The notes under the pieces were generated by a model, which saw only the letters and a list, made by a program, of their open reading frames with translations, had not been told where the DNA came from and searched no databases. Below are positions 55,649 to 63,868 of a stretch of DNA of 64,000 nucleotides, in pieces (the stretch's first letter is position 1; each line of letters starts with the position of its first letter). A program made the translations under genes and the position numbers. Origin of the DNA: Affinundibacterium macrobrachii (GTDB taxonomy: Bacteria; Pseudomonadota; Gammaproteobacteria; Burkholderiales; Burkholderiaceae_D); NCBI RefSeq assembly GCF_014652415.1, contig NZ_BMYT01000001.1, positions 186,001 through 250,000 of the forward strand. The letters are read 5' to 3'.

Positions 55649-56809
55649 TCAACGAGAACGTGATTTAGATAAATTTGCTGGGCGCGCTGTACGCTTTCCT
55701 TGCCCAAGATCACGATTTGTAGAGCTAGCTGCTCTGGTCGTGTTTGTTCTAGAATCAGCGCGTTTCGATCCACTCAAATTATTGCTATTGTTGGTTCTCA
55801 AACTACCCACTTGCGGGCGTCCTGTGCTCGTCATTGTGGCATTCATGGATTTGCCAGCGCCTACAGTATTTCTGACAGGTCGCTCTGCCGAAGCGCGCAC
55901 CGGTGGCTTGACGCGCACCTGCTCGGTTTCACCCGATTCGATTTCAAACTTGGCACTGACATCTTTACCTAATACACGTACCAAGTAAGGCATGACCTCG
56001 CGCAGTGTCGCTTCTAAAGTCCATGGAGGATTGATAATAAACATCCCACTACTATGTAATCCGAATCCATCGGGTGTTGGTCCGCTGATACTTAAGGTGA
56101 CATTCAACCAACCATTTGCAGGAATACGTTTTAAGCGCTCTGGCAATTGCTTCGATTCGATGCGTGATAAAACTGGATACCAAACCGCATAGGTGCCAGT
56201 CGGAAAACGCACCAGCGCATCTTCAAGGCAGACTTTGACGCGTCGATAATCGTCTTTTACTTCATATGGTGGATCAATCAATACCAAACCACGGCGTGAT
56301 GGTGGTGGCAATATCGCTTTTAAGCCTTCAAAACCATCACCGGCATTAATCATAATGCGCTTTCCACGTACAGTTTGGCGCTCACCTTGTTCGGCTTTGT
56401 GCGCTTCTAGTTTGCGAAAATTTTCACTGAGAATCTTGATTTCGCTAGGATGCAATTCAAATAGACGCAAACGATCTTGTGCGCGCATCACTTCGTTTGC
56501 GCAATAAGGTGAGCCAGGGTAATAGCGCATCTTGCCACTTGGATTCAGTGTTTTCACCAGATCAAGATACGCTTGCAAGGCAGCTGGTGCATCATCTCTA
56601 TCCCACAGGGGAGCGATTCCAGTTTCGTACTCTGCATTCTTGGTCGCATAGCCGGTATCTAAAGAATATAAACCCGCACCAGAATGGGTATCCACATAGG
56701 TGTAAGCGGTGTCTTTTTGGCCGAGATAATTGAGCAGTTCAATTAAAACAAAGTGTTTAAGAACGTCAGCATGATTGCCAGCGTGAAAACCATGGCGATA
56801 GCTCAGCAT
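55649..56809 (-). CDS. rlmJ: 23S rRNA (adenine2030-N6)-methyltransferase RlmJ with extra C-terminal tail
   Basis: This is a 386-residue protein. Residues 1-285 match RlmJ (usual length about 280): YRHGFHAGNHADVLKHF at the N-terminus, VDTHSGAGLYSLD for AdoMet, and GLVLIDPPYEVKDDY with the catalytic DPPY near 190. It methylates A2030 in 23S rRNA. Residues about 290-386 are an additional low-complexity tail rich in Arg, Ser, Asn and Thr (ending ARPANLSKSRSR), likely disordered and able to bind RNA. Confidence 0.92.
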   Translation of the reverse strand: MLSYRHGFHAGNHADVLKHFVLIELLNYLGQKDTAYTYVDTHSGAGLYSLDTGYATKNAEYETGIAPLWDRDDAPAALQAYLDLVKTLNPSGKMRYYPGSPYCANEVMRAQDRLRLFELHPSEIKILSENFRKLEAHKAEQGERQTVRGKRIMINAGDGFEGLKAILPPPSRRGLVLIDPPYEVKDDYRRVKVCLEDALVRFPTGTYAVWYPVLSRIESKQLPERLKRIPANGWLNVTLSISGPTPDGFGLHSSGMFIINPPWTLEATLREVMPYLVRVLGKDVSAKFEIESGETEQVRVKPPVRASAERPVRNTVGAGKSMNATMTSTGRPQVGSLRTNNSNNLSGSKRADSRTNTTRAASSTNRDLGQGKRTARPANLSKSRSR

Positions 56810-57039
56810 AGTGGGAATTCCTGAAAGATTGATGCTGCCCTGACCTGATCAAGGCAATCATATAGATGAAGATAAGCCGAGATTTTACTCTGTTTATGAC
56901 ATAAGCGCTTGATTTTACGATGTTTTTAGTACAGTAACGTAAGTCGTTCACAAGTATTTAGCTGGAATAGAATGGTTTTGACTTGCTGATACCGGCACAA
57001 ATTGCAGATAGTTAACTAGCTACTTACGCATGCCAAGAC

Positions 57040-57558
57040 TTACGCTACGCGCTTTCCAAAGATAATCAAATCGCGCTCTATTCCATCCAAATTCGCAACT
57101 CGCGGCATATTTGCCCAAATTTCAAAATTAAACGAAGCAAACAAATTCATGCTGGGCACATTATGTCCAAAGATAAATCCGAGCAAAGTATGTACTTGAA
57201 TTTGAGGGGCGAACTGAATTGCTTGCTCAAGTAAATAACGCCCTAATCCTTGTCGACGAGTTGATTCATGCAAGTAAATCGATAACTCGGCGGTACCAGA
57301 ATACGCTGGGCGTCCATAAAAATTGGAAAATGATAGCCAGCCGATAATTTGCCCATCTTTACCCTCTACCACCCACAAAGGACGCTTTTCTGGGGTGTGC
57401 TCATGAAACCAATTTAGGCGTGACTCTACAGCGATTTCTTCAGTATCTGCGGTCACCATGCGTGATGCAACGGTCGAATTGTAGATCGCCACAATTGCCG
57501 GTAAATCATGGAGGTGTGCGATTCTATGTGTGAAAGAAACTTGATTTTGCGTGGACAT
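57040..57558 (-). CDS. GNAT acetyltransferase, phosphinothricin acetyltransferase-like
   Basis: This protein is 172 residues from ATG 57558 (a longer form from 57573 is possible). HRIAHLHDLPAIVAIYNSTVASRMVTADTEEI and WFHEHTPEKRPLWVVE match the PAT/YncA type of GNAT enzyme. AELSIYLHESTRRQGLGRYLLEQAI is the acetyl-CoA loop, and FGHNVPSMNLFASFNFEIWANMPRVANLDGIERDLIIFGKR completes the family pattern. YncA-like enzymes acetylate methionine sulfone/sulfoximine analogues. The natural substrate here is not known. Confidence 0.88.
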   Translation of the reverse strand: MSTQNQVSFTHRIAHLHDLPAIVAIYNSTVASRMVTADTEEIAVESRLNWFHEHTPEKRPLWVVEGKDGQIIGWLSFSNFYGRPAYSGTAELSIYLHESTRRQGLGRYLLEQAIQFAPQIQVHTLLGFIFGHNVPSMNLFASFNFEIWANMPRVANLDGIERDLIIFGKRVA

Positions 57559-57584
57559 GGAAAATACTATCAAAAGAGTGCGAT

Positions 57585-57622
57585 CAAAATAAAAGCGCTG
57601 AACTCAAGGACAAGTCAGCGCT
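57585..57622 (-). terminator. Terminator at the end of the mltG-tmk-holB-pilZ unit
   Basis: Read on the minus strand, AGCGCTGA (complement of 57615-57622) pairs with TCAGCGCT (complement of 57594-57601) and is followed by TTTATTTTGAT. It lies 47 bases after the pilZ stop. Confidence 0.75.
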
Positions 57623-57668
57623 ATTTGGATTAAATATACGGAAGCAGAAACTAAAAGACAGTAGTTAA

Positions 57669-58058
57669 TTACAGTGTATGTGTCGCTCGTGAAGATCGTA
57701 TGGTTGCACCAAGCACTTCTTCGACGCGAGTTTTAACACGAATCCCGCTTTCATCTTGTGGGAAGTGCACACCGATTCCTTGCGATTTATTGTTGCCAGC
57801 ACCAGCCGGTGTAACCCACGCCACTTTGCCAGCAATCGGGTATTTGCTCGGATCATCTAACAAAGTCAGAATCACATAAATCTCTTCGCCCAATTTATAC
57901 GATTTATTCGTAGGCACAAAAATCCCACCATTTTTTAAGAATGGCATATACGCAGAAAACAAAGCGGACTTTTCTTTGATCGCCAAAGAGAGTACCGACG
58001 GCCGCGATGGAGATGGCATGTTTAAGGGAACACTGGGGTCTTGTGGTAGCTCAGCCAT
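57669..58058 (-). CDS. pilZ: PilZ domain protein
   Basis: This 129-residue protein has FLKNGGIFVPTNKSYKLGEEIYVILTLLDDPSKYPIAGKVAWVTPAGAGNNKSQGIGVHF, the core of type IV pilus PilZ. The RxxxR motif needed for cyclic-di-GMP binding in other PilZ proteins is not evident before this core, in line with PilZ proper, which does not bind the nucleotide and acts on PilB. It follows holB by 76 bases, the same order as in Pseudomonas. Confidence 0.9.
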   Translation of the reverse strand: MAELPQDPSVPLNMPSPSRPSVLSLAIKEKSALFSAYMPFLKNGGIFVPTNKSYKLGEEIYVILTLLDDPSKYPIAGKVAWVTPAGAGNNKSQGIGVHFPQDESGIRVKTRVEEVLGATIRSSRATHTL

Positions 58059-58134
58059 AATTTTTCCTATTGATGTGCGTGACTGTTTGCCATCGAGAGC
58101 TCAATTCAGCGCACATCCAAAATCTTCGTTAGAT

Positions 58135-59178
58135 TTAGTTAAAAGCAGAAGAATATTCTAACAGCATATCCTCTAAAAATAGCTTCCCTGACAGAGGGTG
58201 ACTCGCAATTGCTTGTCTTTCCTGCACATTTTTTATCAAATGCTGCAATTTATCCACGCTCACTCGATCTGAGAGCTTGGCAATATCGGTTTGGTACTTC
58301 GGATAATAGCGAATCTTTCCAGCTTGTTTGTATGAAAAAATATCATATAACCAGCGTTGTAGCCACGAAACGGTACGCGGCATATCCATTTTTTGCATTT
58401 TATCTGCGGCCTTTAAGCACACTTCCACATCAGGTTTTGCCAAACTGCGCAGCAGATCTTCAAGATCTTTAACATCGTCCGATTGCGACATCGCCAATGC
58501 CAATAAAGGCGCCCCACCTTGCTGAGCAAGCCAAACTTCTGCGTCCCGAACAGATTGTGTTTCCAACCAAGCTAAAGCTTGTGATTTACTTGGCATCGCT
58601 AACGGCAATTTGTGACAACGCGACAAAATAGTTGGCAACAAACGATCAATTTTATGCGACACCAAAATAAATACCGTATTCGTGTTAGGCTCTTCTAAAG
58701 ACTTCAGCAAGGCATTTGCCGCTGGTACGTTTAGCGCTTCCGCCGGATACATCACAACGACCCTCGTACCTTGTCGATGGGTAGAGATATTCATGAAGTT
58801 AGCCAAAGCGCGAACTTGGTCAATGACGATTTCTTTAGATGGAGCCTTGCTAGATTTTGCAGATTTCTTTTCTGTTTCTTCGGTGCCCTCGCCCGCTTCT
58901 GACTCCGCGGCATCCTCTTCATCGAGTAAGCCCGGACGTACGCGACGATAATCAGGATGGCTATATTGATCGAACCAATTACAGGACAAACATGTGCCAC
59001 AGGCATGGCCATCATCACTGGGTGATTCACATAGCAGAGACTTAGCTAAATGCTCGGCAAAATTTGCTTTACCGATTCCCTCAGAACCGTACAGTAAAAA
59101 TGCATGCGGCATTTTGCCGCGCATCGCCATAATCTGCTTCCAAGTATCTAGTTGCCAGTCGAATAAAGGACTATTCAT
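58135..59178 (-). CDS. holB: DNA polymerase III subunit delta'
   Basis: This clamp-loader subunit is 347 residues from ATG 59178. HAFLLYGSEGIGKANFAEHLAKSLLC holds a Walker-like site near residue 28. HACGTCLSCNWFDQYSHPDYR supplies the zinc-binding cysteines. PAEALNVPAANALLKSLEEPNTNTVFILVSHKIDRLLPTILSRCHK is the sensor/SRC motif region. An acidic, lineage-type insertion lies near residues 85-115 (EEDAAESEAGEGTEE). The frame is open upstream into tmk, but homologous sequence starts at MNSPLFDWQ. Confidence 0.93.
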   Translation of the reverse strand: MNSPLFDWQLDTWKQIMAMRGKMPHAFLLYGSEGIGKANFAEHLAKSLLCESPSDDGHACGTCLSCNWFDQYSHPDYRRVRPGLLDEEDAAESEAGEGTEETEKKSAKSSKAPSKEIVIDQVRALANFMNISTHRQGTRVVVMYPAEALNVPAANALLKSLEEPNTNTVFILVSHKIDRLLPTILSRCHKLPLAMPSKSQALAWLETQSVRDAEVWLAQQGGAPLLALAMSQSDDVKDLEDLLRSLAKPDVEVCLKAADKMQKMDMPRTVSWLQRWLYDIFSYKQAGKIRYYPKYQTDIAKLSDRVSVDKLQHLIKNVQERQAIASHPLSGKLFLEDMLLEYSSAFN

Positions 59179-59197
59179 TTTTATTTTTCTTATTTTT

Positions 59198-59875
59198 CTA
59201 ATTACGAAAATCACCGATAGTATTTGCATTTGAATTTGCAACCAAGGCATCAACAATCTGCTTTAACTCTTGTTGTATCGCTTCAATACTACGCGTTGAA
59301 TCAATCACTTTTATGCGCGCGGGAAATTCCGCAGCGCGACGCAAATATTCATTGCGTGTATTTTTAAAGAAATCACTTTTTTCCTGCTCAAATTTATCTA
59401 AGGTGCGTGTTGCATCTAGTCGAGCACGTGCAACCTCAAGTGGAACATCAAACAGTAAAGTAAGATCAGGTTGCAAATGCGGATGAACCCACTGCTCTAG
59501 TGCATTCAATTTATCAATAGACAAATGACGCCCACCACCTTGATAGGCAAAACTCGCATCGGTAAAACGATCCGAAATCACCCAAGTACAAGCATCTAAA
59601 GCGGGTTGAATTACTTGAGCAATGTGTTCACGACGCGACGCAAACATCAATAAAGCTTCGGTTTCTAAATGCATTGTTTCTTTTAATAGCAGCGCGCGCA
59701 AAGCTTCACCAAGCGGGGTTCCACCAGGTTCACGTGTGGCGACCACCCTCACACCACGATTCTCAAGAATTTGTTGTACAAAACCGATGTGGGTAGATTT
59801 ACCAGCTCCATCAATGCCTTCAAAGCTAATGAAACATCCTGTTTTTGATTTATTGTTCGTCATACTATTTCTCAT
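59198..59875 (-). CDS. tmk: Thymidylate kinase
   Basis: This 225-residue kinase phosphorylates dTMP to dTDP. The P-loop is [15 protein letters not shown] near residue 18. [19 protein letters not shown] is the DR(E)PGG-type motif, [17 protein letters not shown] holds the DR(Y/F) substrate motif, and a lid follows. ATG 59875 and ATG 59863 are both possible starts. It lies 20 bases before holB and 27 bases after mltG. Confidence 0.95.
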   Translation of the reverse strand: MRNSMTNNKSKTGCFISFEGIDGAGKSTHIGFVQQILENRGVRVVATREPGGTPLGEALRALLLKETMHLETEALLMFASRREHIAQVIQPALDACTWVISDRFTDASFAYQGGGRHLSIDKLNALEQWVHPHLQPDLTLLFDVPLEVARARLDATRTLDKFEQEKSDFFKNTRNEYLRRAAEFPARIKVIDSTRSIEAIQQELKQIVDALVANSNANTIGDFRN

Positions 59876-59902
59876 TTAGACTTGGCATGCAGCGGCATGG
59901 AA

Positions 59903-60898
59903 CTAACGTTGATATTTGTTCACTGCGCGATTGTGCTCATTTAAATTCTCTGAAAACTGACTTGTGCCATTGCCGCGTGCGACAAAATAATATGCATTGC
60001 TTGGTTCAGGATTTAAAGCAGCTCTAATCGCGTCAAGCCCTGGTAAGGCAATTGGCGTTGGCGGCAAACCAGCTCGGGTGTAGGTGTTGTAAGGCGTGTC
60101 TGTGGTTAAATCTCGCTTGCGAATATTGCCTTGAAATCGGTCGCCCATGCCATAAATCACAGTGGGATCTGTTTGCAGCAACATACCTGAGCGCAGACGA
60201 TTCACAAAAACACTGGCGATCATACCGCGCTCTGAGGCCTGCCCAGTTTCTTTTTCAATGATTGAAGCCATCACCAAGGCTTGATAAGCATCTTTGTACG
60301 GTAAATTTTGTGCGCGTTTACGCCATGCCTCGTCTAACCGCGTCAGCATGGCTTGATGTGCTTGTTGATAAACTTGGACGTCGCTACTATTTTTGGCAAA
60401 CAAATAAGTGTCTGGAAAAAATAGACCTTCCGGATGCGTATATTTACTGCCAATTTTTATAAGCAAATCACGATCAGAAAGTCCGGTTGTATCGTGCCGA
60501 ATCGCGGGATGCGCATCAATCGCGCTGCGCATTTGTTTAAAACTCCAGCCTTCGATGATACTCAAACTGGTTAGGCTAAATTTACCTTCAACCATTTTTT
60601 GTAAAAGTTGCTGCGGTGTTTCTTGTAATTGCAATTCAAACGAGCCTGCCTTCAAACTGGCGGCTTTGCCTGTCACGCGCGCGAGTATCTCAAATAAGTA
60701 AGGATGAATTGGCACCCCTGCATCAACCAATTGGCGTGATGCGCTACGTATATTGCTTCCAGATTTAATCGTAAATTCAATTTGCTTGTCATGACGGATT
60801 GGCGCATCCATCCAATTTGTGAACCACCAAACACCGGCGGCAGACAACGCCAGTAGTATTAAAATACAAAATACCAAGAATTTTTTCAAAGAAGCCAT
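59903..60898 (-). CDS. mltG: Endolytic murein transglycosylase MltG
   Basis: This 331-residue protein has an N-terminal membrane helix (about 7-26, FLVFCILILLALSAAGVWWF), a LysM-like part (IEFTIKSGSNIRSASRQLVDAGVP) and a YceG/MltG catalytic domain. The latter has MASIIEKETGQASERGMIASVFVNRLRSGMLLQTDPTVIYG near 210-250 (Glu in IIEKETG is catalytic), then TPYNTYTRAGLPPTPIALPG and SNAYYFVARGNGTSQFSENLNEHN. It cuts nascent glycan strands during septal and lateral growth. Confidence 0.95.
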   Translation of the reverse strand: MASLKKFLVFCILILLALSAAGVWWFTNWMDAPIRHDKQIEFTIKSGSNIRSASRQLVDAGVPIHPYLFEILARVTGKAASLKAGSFELQLQETPQQLLQKMVEGKFSLTSLSIIEGWSFKQMRSAIDAHPAIRHDTTGLSDRDLLIKIGSKYTHPEGLFFPDTYLFAKNSSDVQVYQQAHQAMLTRLDEAWRKRAQNLPYKDAYQALVMASIIEKETGQASERGMIASVFVNRLRSGMLLQTDPTVIYGMGDRFQGNIRKRDLTTDTPYNTYTRAGLPPTPIALPGLDAIRAALNPEPSNAYYFVARGNGTSQFSENLNEHNRAVNKYQR

Positions 60899-60989
60899 GT
60901 GAACACTAATCTCGATTTGCTGCGATAATCATAAAAATCGCTGTCATTGTAAATGGAAGCATTACGCATTGACATAAAAACTGGAAAAA

Positions 60990-61011
60990 ATGAGTACAAC
61001 ATGAGCACAAC
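60990..61011 (+). repeat. 11-base duplication of the ygfZ start region
   Basis: ATGAGTACAAC (60990-61000) is followed by ATGAGCACAAC (61001-61011). The first ATG reads ATG AGT ACA ACA TGA, so it makes a 4-codon frame whose stop overlaps the true start at 61001. Confidence 0.85.
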
Positions 61012-62020
61012 ACTGCAATTTTTTGAATCCGCCAATCAATTCAATGCATCTACAATCGATCAAACGCAAATGAACAAAGGTTATATTTGCCAATTGCACG
61101 ATCAAAGTTTAATTCTTGCTAATGGCGAAGATGCGCCCAGTTTTTTGCACAGTCAATTCAGTAATGACGTCGAACATTTGTCACAGAGCGAAGCGCGTTA
61201 TGCGGCCTACTGCACGCCCAAAGGACGTATGTTGGCGAGCCTTTTCTATTGGAAGGACAGCGACAATATTTTGCTGCAATGCTCAGCAAGCTTGCAGCCT
61301 GCGCTGCAAAAGCGATTACAAATGTACGTGATGCGCTCCAAGGTAAAGCTCAATGATGTGAGTGAACAGTTTGCCGTGATTGGTCTAGGTGGAGAAGCTG
61401 CAACGAGTTTTTTAACAACGCTATTTGGCAAACTACCGTCAAACTTACATGAAAAAATCAGTCAGGAACAAGGAACGCTGATTCGCGTCCATGATGCGTT
61501 TGAATCAGCACGTTATCAATGGATCGTTTCGCATGAGCGATTTATCGAAATCACGTCATCCATCCCAGACCAGCTCAAAGCAGTTAATAGCAGCATTTGG
61601 CGTTTGGGAAATATTTTGGCGGGGATACCGCAAGTGCTTGAACAAAGCAAAGAGAAATTCGTACCGCAAATGATTAATTTTGAGTTAATCGGTGGTGTTA
61701 ATTTCAAAAAAGGATGCTACCCAGGGCAAGAAATTGTCGCGCGTAGTCAGTATCTTGGCAAACTCAAGCGTCGTATGGCGATCGCGACTGTGAATGCAGA
61801 TGCGGTTGAAGTGGCAATGGAGATTTTTTCTGACAACGATACAAGTCAAGCTTGCGGCATGATTGTGAATGCAGAACGCGGCTTTCACAAAGAATTCGTC
61901 TGTTTGGTCGAGATAAAATTAGCCGATCAAGAACAAGATAAAGTACACTTGGGGCAGCAAGATGGACCTGTTTTAAACTTCCTGCCACTGCCGTATGCGT
62001 ATCTCGACGTAACTGAATAG
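61001..62020 (+). CDS. ygfZ: Folate-binding protein YgfZ
   Basis: This 339-residue protein uses tetrahydrofolate to support repair and maturation of Fe-S proteins. The signature KGCYPGQEIVARSQYLGKLKRR lies near residue 238 and holds the essential Cys. FLHSQFSNDVEHLSQSEARYAAYCTPKGRMLASLF is the conserved N-terminal segment (GcvT-like fold). In Burkholderiales it regularly stands back-to-back with mltG, as here. The frame is open from 60953, but similarity and the signature layout favour the ATG at 61001. SdhB, aconitase and IorA here are Fe-S proteins of the type it may help. Confidence 0.92.
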   Translation: MSTTLQFFESANQFNASTIDQTQMNKGYICQLHDQSLILANGEDAPSFLHSQFSNDVEHLSQSEARYAAYCTPKGRMLASLFYWKDSDNILLQCSASLQPALQKRLQMYVMRSKVKLNDVSEQFAVIGLGGEAATSFLTTLFGKLPSNLHEKISQEQGTLIRVHDAFESARYQWIVSHERFIEITSSIPDQLKAVNSSIWRLGNILAGIPQVLEQSKEKFVPQMINFELIGGVNFKKGCYPGQEIVARSQYLGKLKRRMAIATVNADAVEVAMEIFSDNDTSQACGMIVNAERGFHKEFVCLVEIKLADQEQDKVHLGQQDGPVLNFLPLPYAYLDVTE

Positions 62021-62027
62021 GTGAAAT

Positions 62028-62330
62028 ATGGATTGCTATATTTACTACAAGGCCCATGTGCAAAATGCCCGTCAGGTGCAAGTAAGTGCCCAGCGCTTAC
62101 AGCATTATGTGGTAGAAAATTTGTGGGCAAGTAGTGATTTTGCAATGACACCACCTTTGCTTCAACGTCGTCCAGAGCCTACAGATGGCGTGCATACTTG
62201 GATGGAAGTGTATAAAGATATTCCAGCCCAATTCGAGCAAGTTGTAAGCGATGCCGCAATTGCATCGGGCATACTCGAATACATCATCGGTGATCGACGC
62301 ATAGAGTATTTTATGAATGCGGAAGAATAA
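62028..62330 (+). CDS. DUF4936 family protein
   Basis: This 100-residue soluble protein starts 8 bases after ygfZ. It reads MDCYIYYKAH, LLQRRPEPTDGVHTWMEVYKDI and ends RRIEYFMNAEE. The short alpha/beta pattern with the TWMEVY segment is characteristic of DUF4936, a family found beside ygfZ in Burkholderiales. The order suggests a ferredoxin-like fold and a link to YgfZ. No function is known. Confidence 0.82.
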   Translation: MDCYIYYKAHVQNARQVQVSAQRLQHYVVENLWASSDFAMTPPLLQRRPEPTDGVHTWMEVYKDIPAQFEQVVSDAAIASGILEYIIGDRRIEYFMNAEE

Positions 62331-62340
62331 GCCTCAACTT

Positions 62341-62414
62341 CACTATTAAATTTCACTATTAAATTTCACTATTAAATTTCACTATTAAATTTCACTATTA
62401 AATTTCAATATTAA
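62341..62414. repeat. Perfect 13-base tandem repeat, 5 copies plus a partial sixth
   Basis: The unit CACTATTAAATTT occurs five times without change (starting at 62341, 62354, 62367, 62380, 62393) and a degenerate sixth follows. It starts 10 bases after the DUF4936 stop codon. Identical copies mean recent expansion and likely length variation between strains. Confidence 0.95.
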
Positions 62415-62431
62415 CTAAGAGCCTAAAGCAA

Positions 62432-62460
62432 AAAAGAGAGGTGAATCACCTCTCCTTTTT
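62432..62460 (+). terminator. Terminator after ygfZ-DUF4936
   Basis: GAGAGGTGA (62436-62444) mirrors TCACCTCTC (62446-62454), giving about 7 bp around GAATC, then CTTTTT. An A run to the left makes it usable for hom in the other direction as well. Confidence 0.85.
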
Positions 62461-62519
62461 ATGTCGCCTAACATGATGCTTATCAAAACTGGCACAGCCA
62501 ATGATGGAAGATCAATAAT

Positions 62520-63830
62520 CTAGCTGAGTTCTTCTAATCGCAACTTGGTGACACTGCCAGTAACGGAAGCGAGAGCTTCAATTTGCGCAATGGCAGCATC
62601 GACGTTTTTCTCTTGCGTTTGATGCGTCAACATAATGATGTCGGTACGAGATTCACCTTCGCCCGGCTCTTTCTGCAACATCGCATCAATCGAAATCGAG
62701 AAGCTCGCAAGAATCTTAGTGACATCCGCTAGCACACCTGGCTTATCTTCGACACGCATACGCAAATAGTAGCTGGTGAATACTTCCGAAATCGGCAGTA
62801 CCGTTAAGTCGCTCAAGGCATTTGGCTGGAATGCCAAATATGGCACTCGATGTTCAGGATCAGCCGTTGCCAAGCGTGTGATGTCAACAACATCGGCGAT
62901 TACCGAAGAAGCTGTCGGTTCTGAGCCAGCACCTTTGCCGTAATACAAAGTCGCACCCACCGCATCGCCTTGCACTAGCACCGCATTCATTGCGCCCTCT
63001 ACATTGGCAATTAAACGCTTCTCTGGGATCAAGGTTGGATGTACACGCAATTCAATACCAGCCTCGCTGCGTTTGGTAATGCCTAATAATTTGATGCGAT
63101 AGCCTAACTGCTCTGCATATTCAATATCGGTTGCTTCTAGTTTGGTAATGCCTTCAATATAGGCTTTATCAAACTGAGTTGGGATACCAAATGCGATCGA
63201 TGCCATAATCGTCAACTTATGCGCCGCATCTATGCCTTCGATATCAAAAGTAGGATCTGCTTCTGCGTAGCCGAGTGCCTGCGCTTGCTTTAATACTGTC
63301 GCAAAATCCAAGCCTTTATCACGCATTTCGGACAAAATAAAATTCGTCGTGCCGTTGATAATGCCTGCTATCCATTGAATACGATTTGCGGTTAATCCTT
63401 CACGCAAGGCTTTGATAATCGGAATACCACCCGCCACTGCTGCTTCAAATGCGACCATCACGCCTTTATCTTGCGCAGCTTTAAACACTTCGTTGCCATG
63501 TTTAGCAATTAAGGCTTTATTCGCTGTGACCACATGTTTACCGTTGGCAATCGCCTTCAACACCAAATCTTTGGCGATATCATTGCCACCGATTAGCTCA
63601 ATCACGATATCAATGTCCGGATGATTAACGACCAAGTTGCCATCGGTAACGATTTCAACCTCGCCTTTTACAATGTCTTTTGCACGCTCTACATTACGCA
63701 CTGCCACCATCGTAATTTCAATCGCACGACCAGCACGGCGCATAATCTCTTCTTGATTGCGCTTGAGAACATTAAAGGTACCAGAGCCGACTGTGCCTAA
63801 TCCTAATAGGCCTACTTTGATGGGTTTCAT
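62520..63830 (-). CDS. hom: Homoserine dehydrogenase
   Basis: This 436-residue enzyme reduces aspartate semialdehyde to homoserine for Thr and Met synthesis. The NAD(P) motif GLLGLGTVGSGTFNVL is at residue 8. AANKALIAKHG near 103 holds the catalytic-site Lys. GGIPIIKALREGLTANRIQWIAGIINGTTNFILS and ADPTFDIEGIDAAHKL follow. The C-terminal ACT domain (about 355-430, YYLRMRVEDKPGVLADVTKILASFSISIDAM) gives threonine feedback. There is no aspartokinase fusion. In relatives thrC usually follows, but here the next gene runs toward hom from the other side. Confidence 0.96.
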   Translation of the reverse strand: MKPIKVGLLGLGTVGSGTFNVLKRNQEEIMRRAGRAIEITMVAVRNVERAKDIVKGEVEIVTDGNLVVNHPDIDIVIELIGGNDIAKDLVLKAIANGKHVVTANKALIAKHGNEVFKAAQDKGVMVAFEAAVAGGIPIIKALREGLTANRIQWIAGIINGTTNFILSEMRDKGLDFATVLKQAQALGYAEADPTFDIEGIDAAHKLTIMASIAFGIPTQFDKAYIEGITKLEATDIEYAEQLGYRIKLLGITKRSEAGIELRVHPTLIPEKRLIANVEGAMNAVLVQGDAVGATLYYGKGAGSEPTASSVIADVVDITRLATADPEHRVPYLAFQPNALSDLTVLPISEVFTSYYLRMRVEDKPGVLADVTKILASFSISIDAMLQKEPGEGESRTDIIMLTHQTQEKNVDAAIAQIEALASVTGSVTKLRLEELS

Positions 63831-63868
63831 ATTGAATTAAATATTAATAAAAAAAGATGGATTATAAA

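Noticed and set aside
55495..55773. 92-codon minus-strand open frame overlapping the end of rlmJ
   Set aside because: It reads a different frame of the rlmJ tail and following spacer, has no ribosome site and no domain. The rlmJ frame explains the region better.
62341..62414. 13-base array taken as a CRISPR or an iteron set
   Set aside because: Units are too short and contiguous with no spacers. It is not near a replication gene, and one copy follows another exactly.
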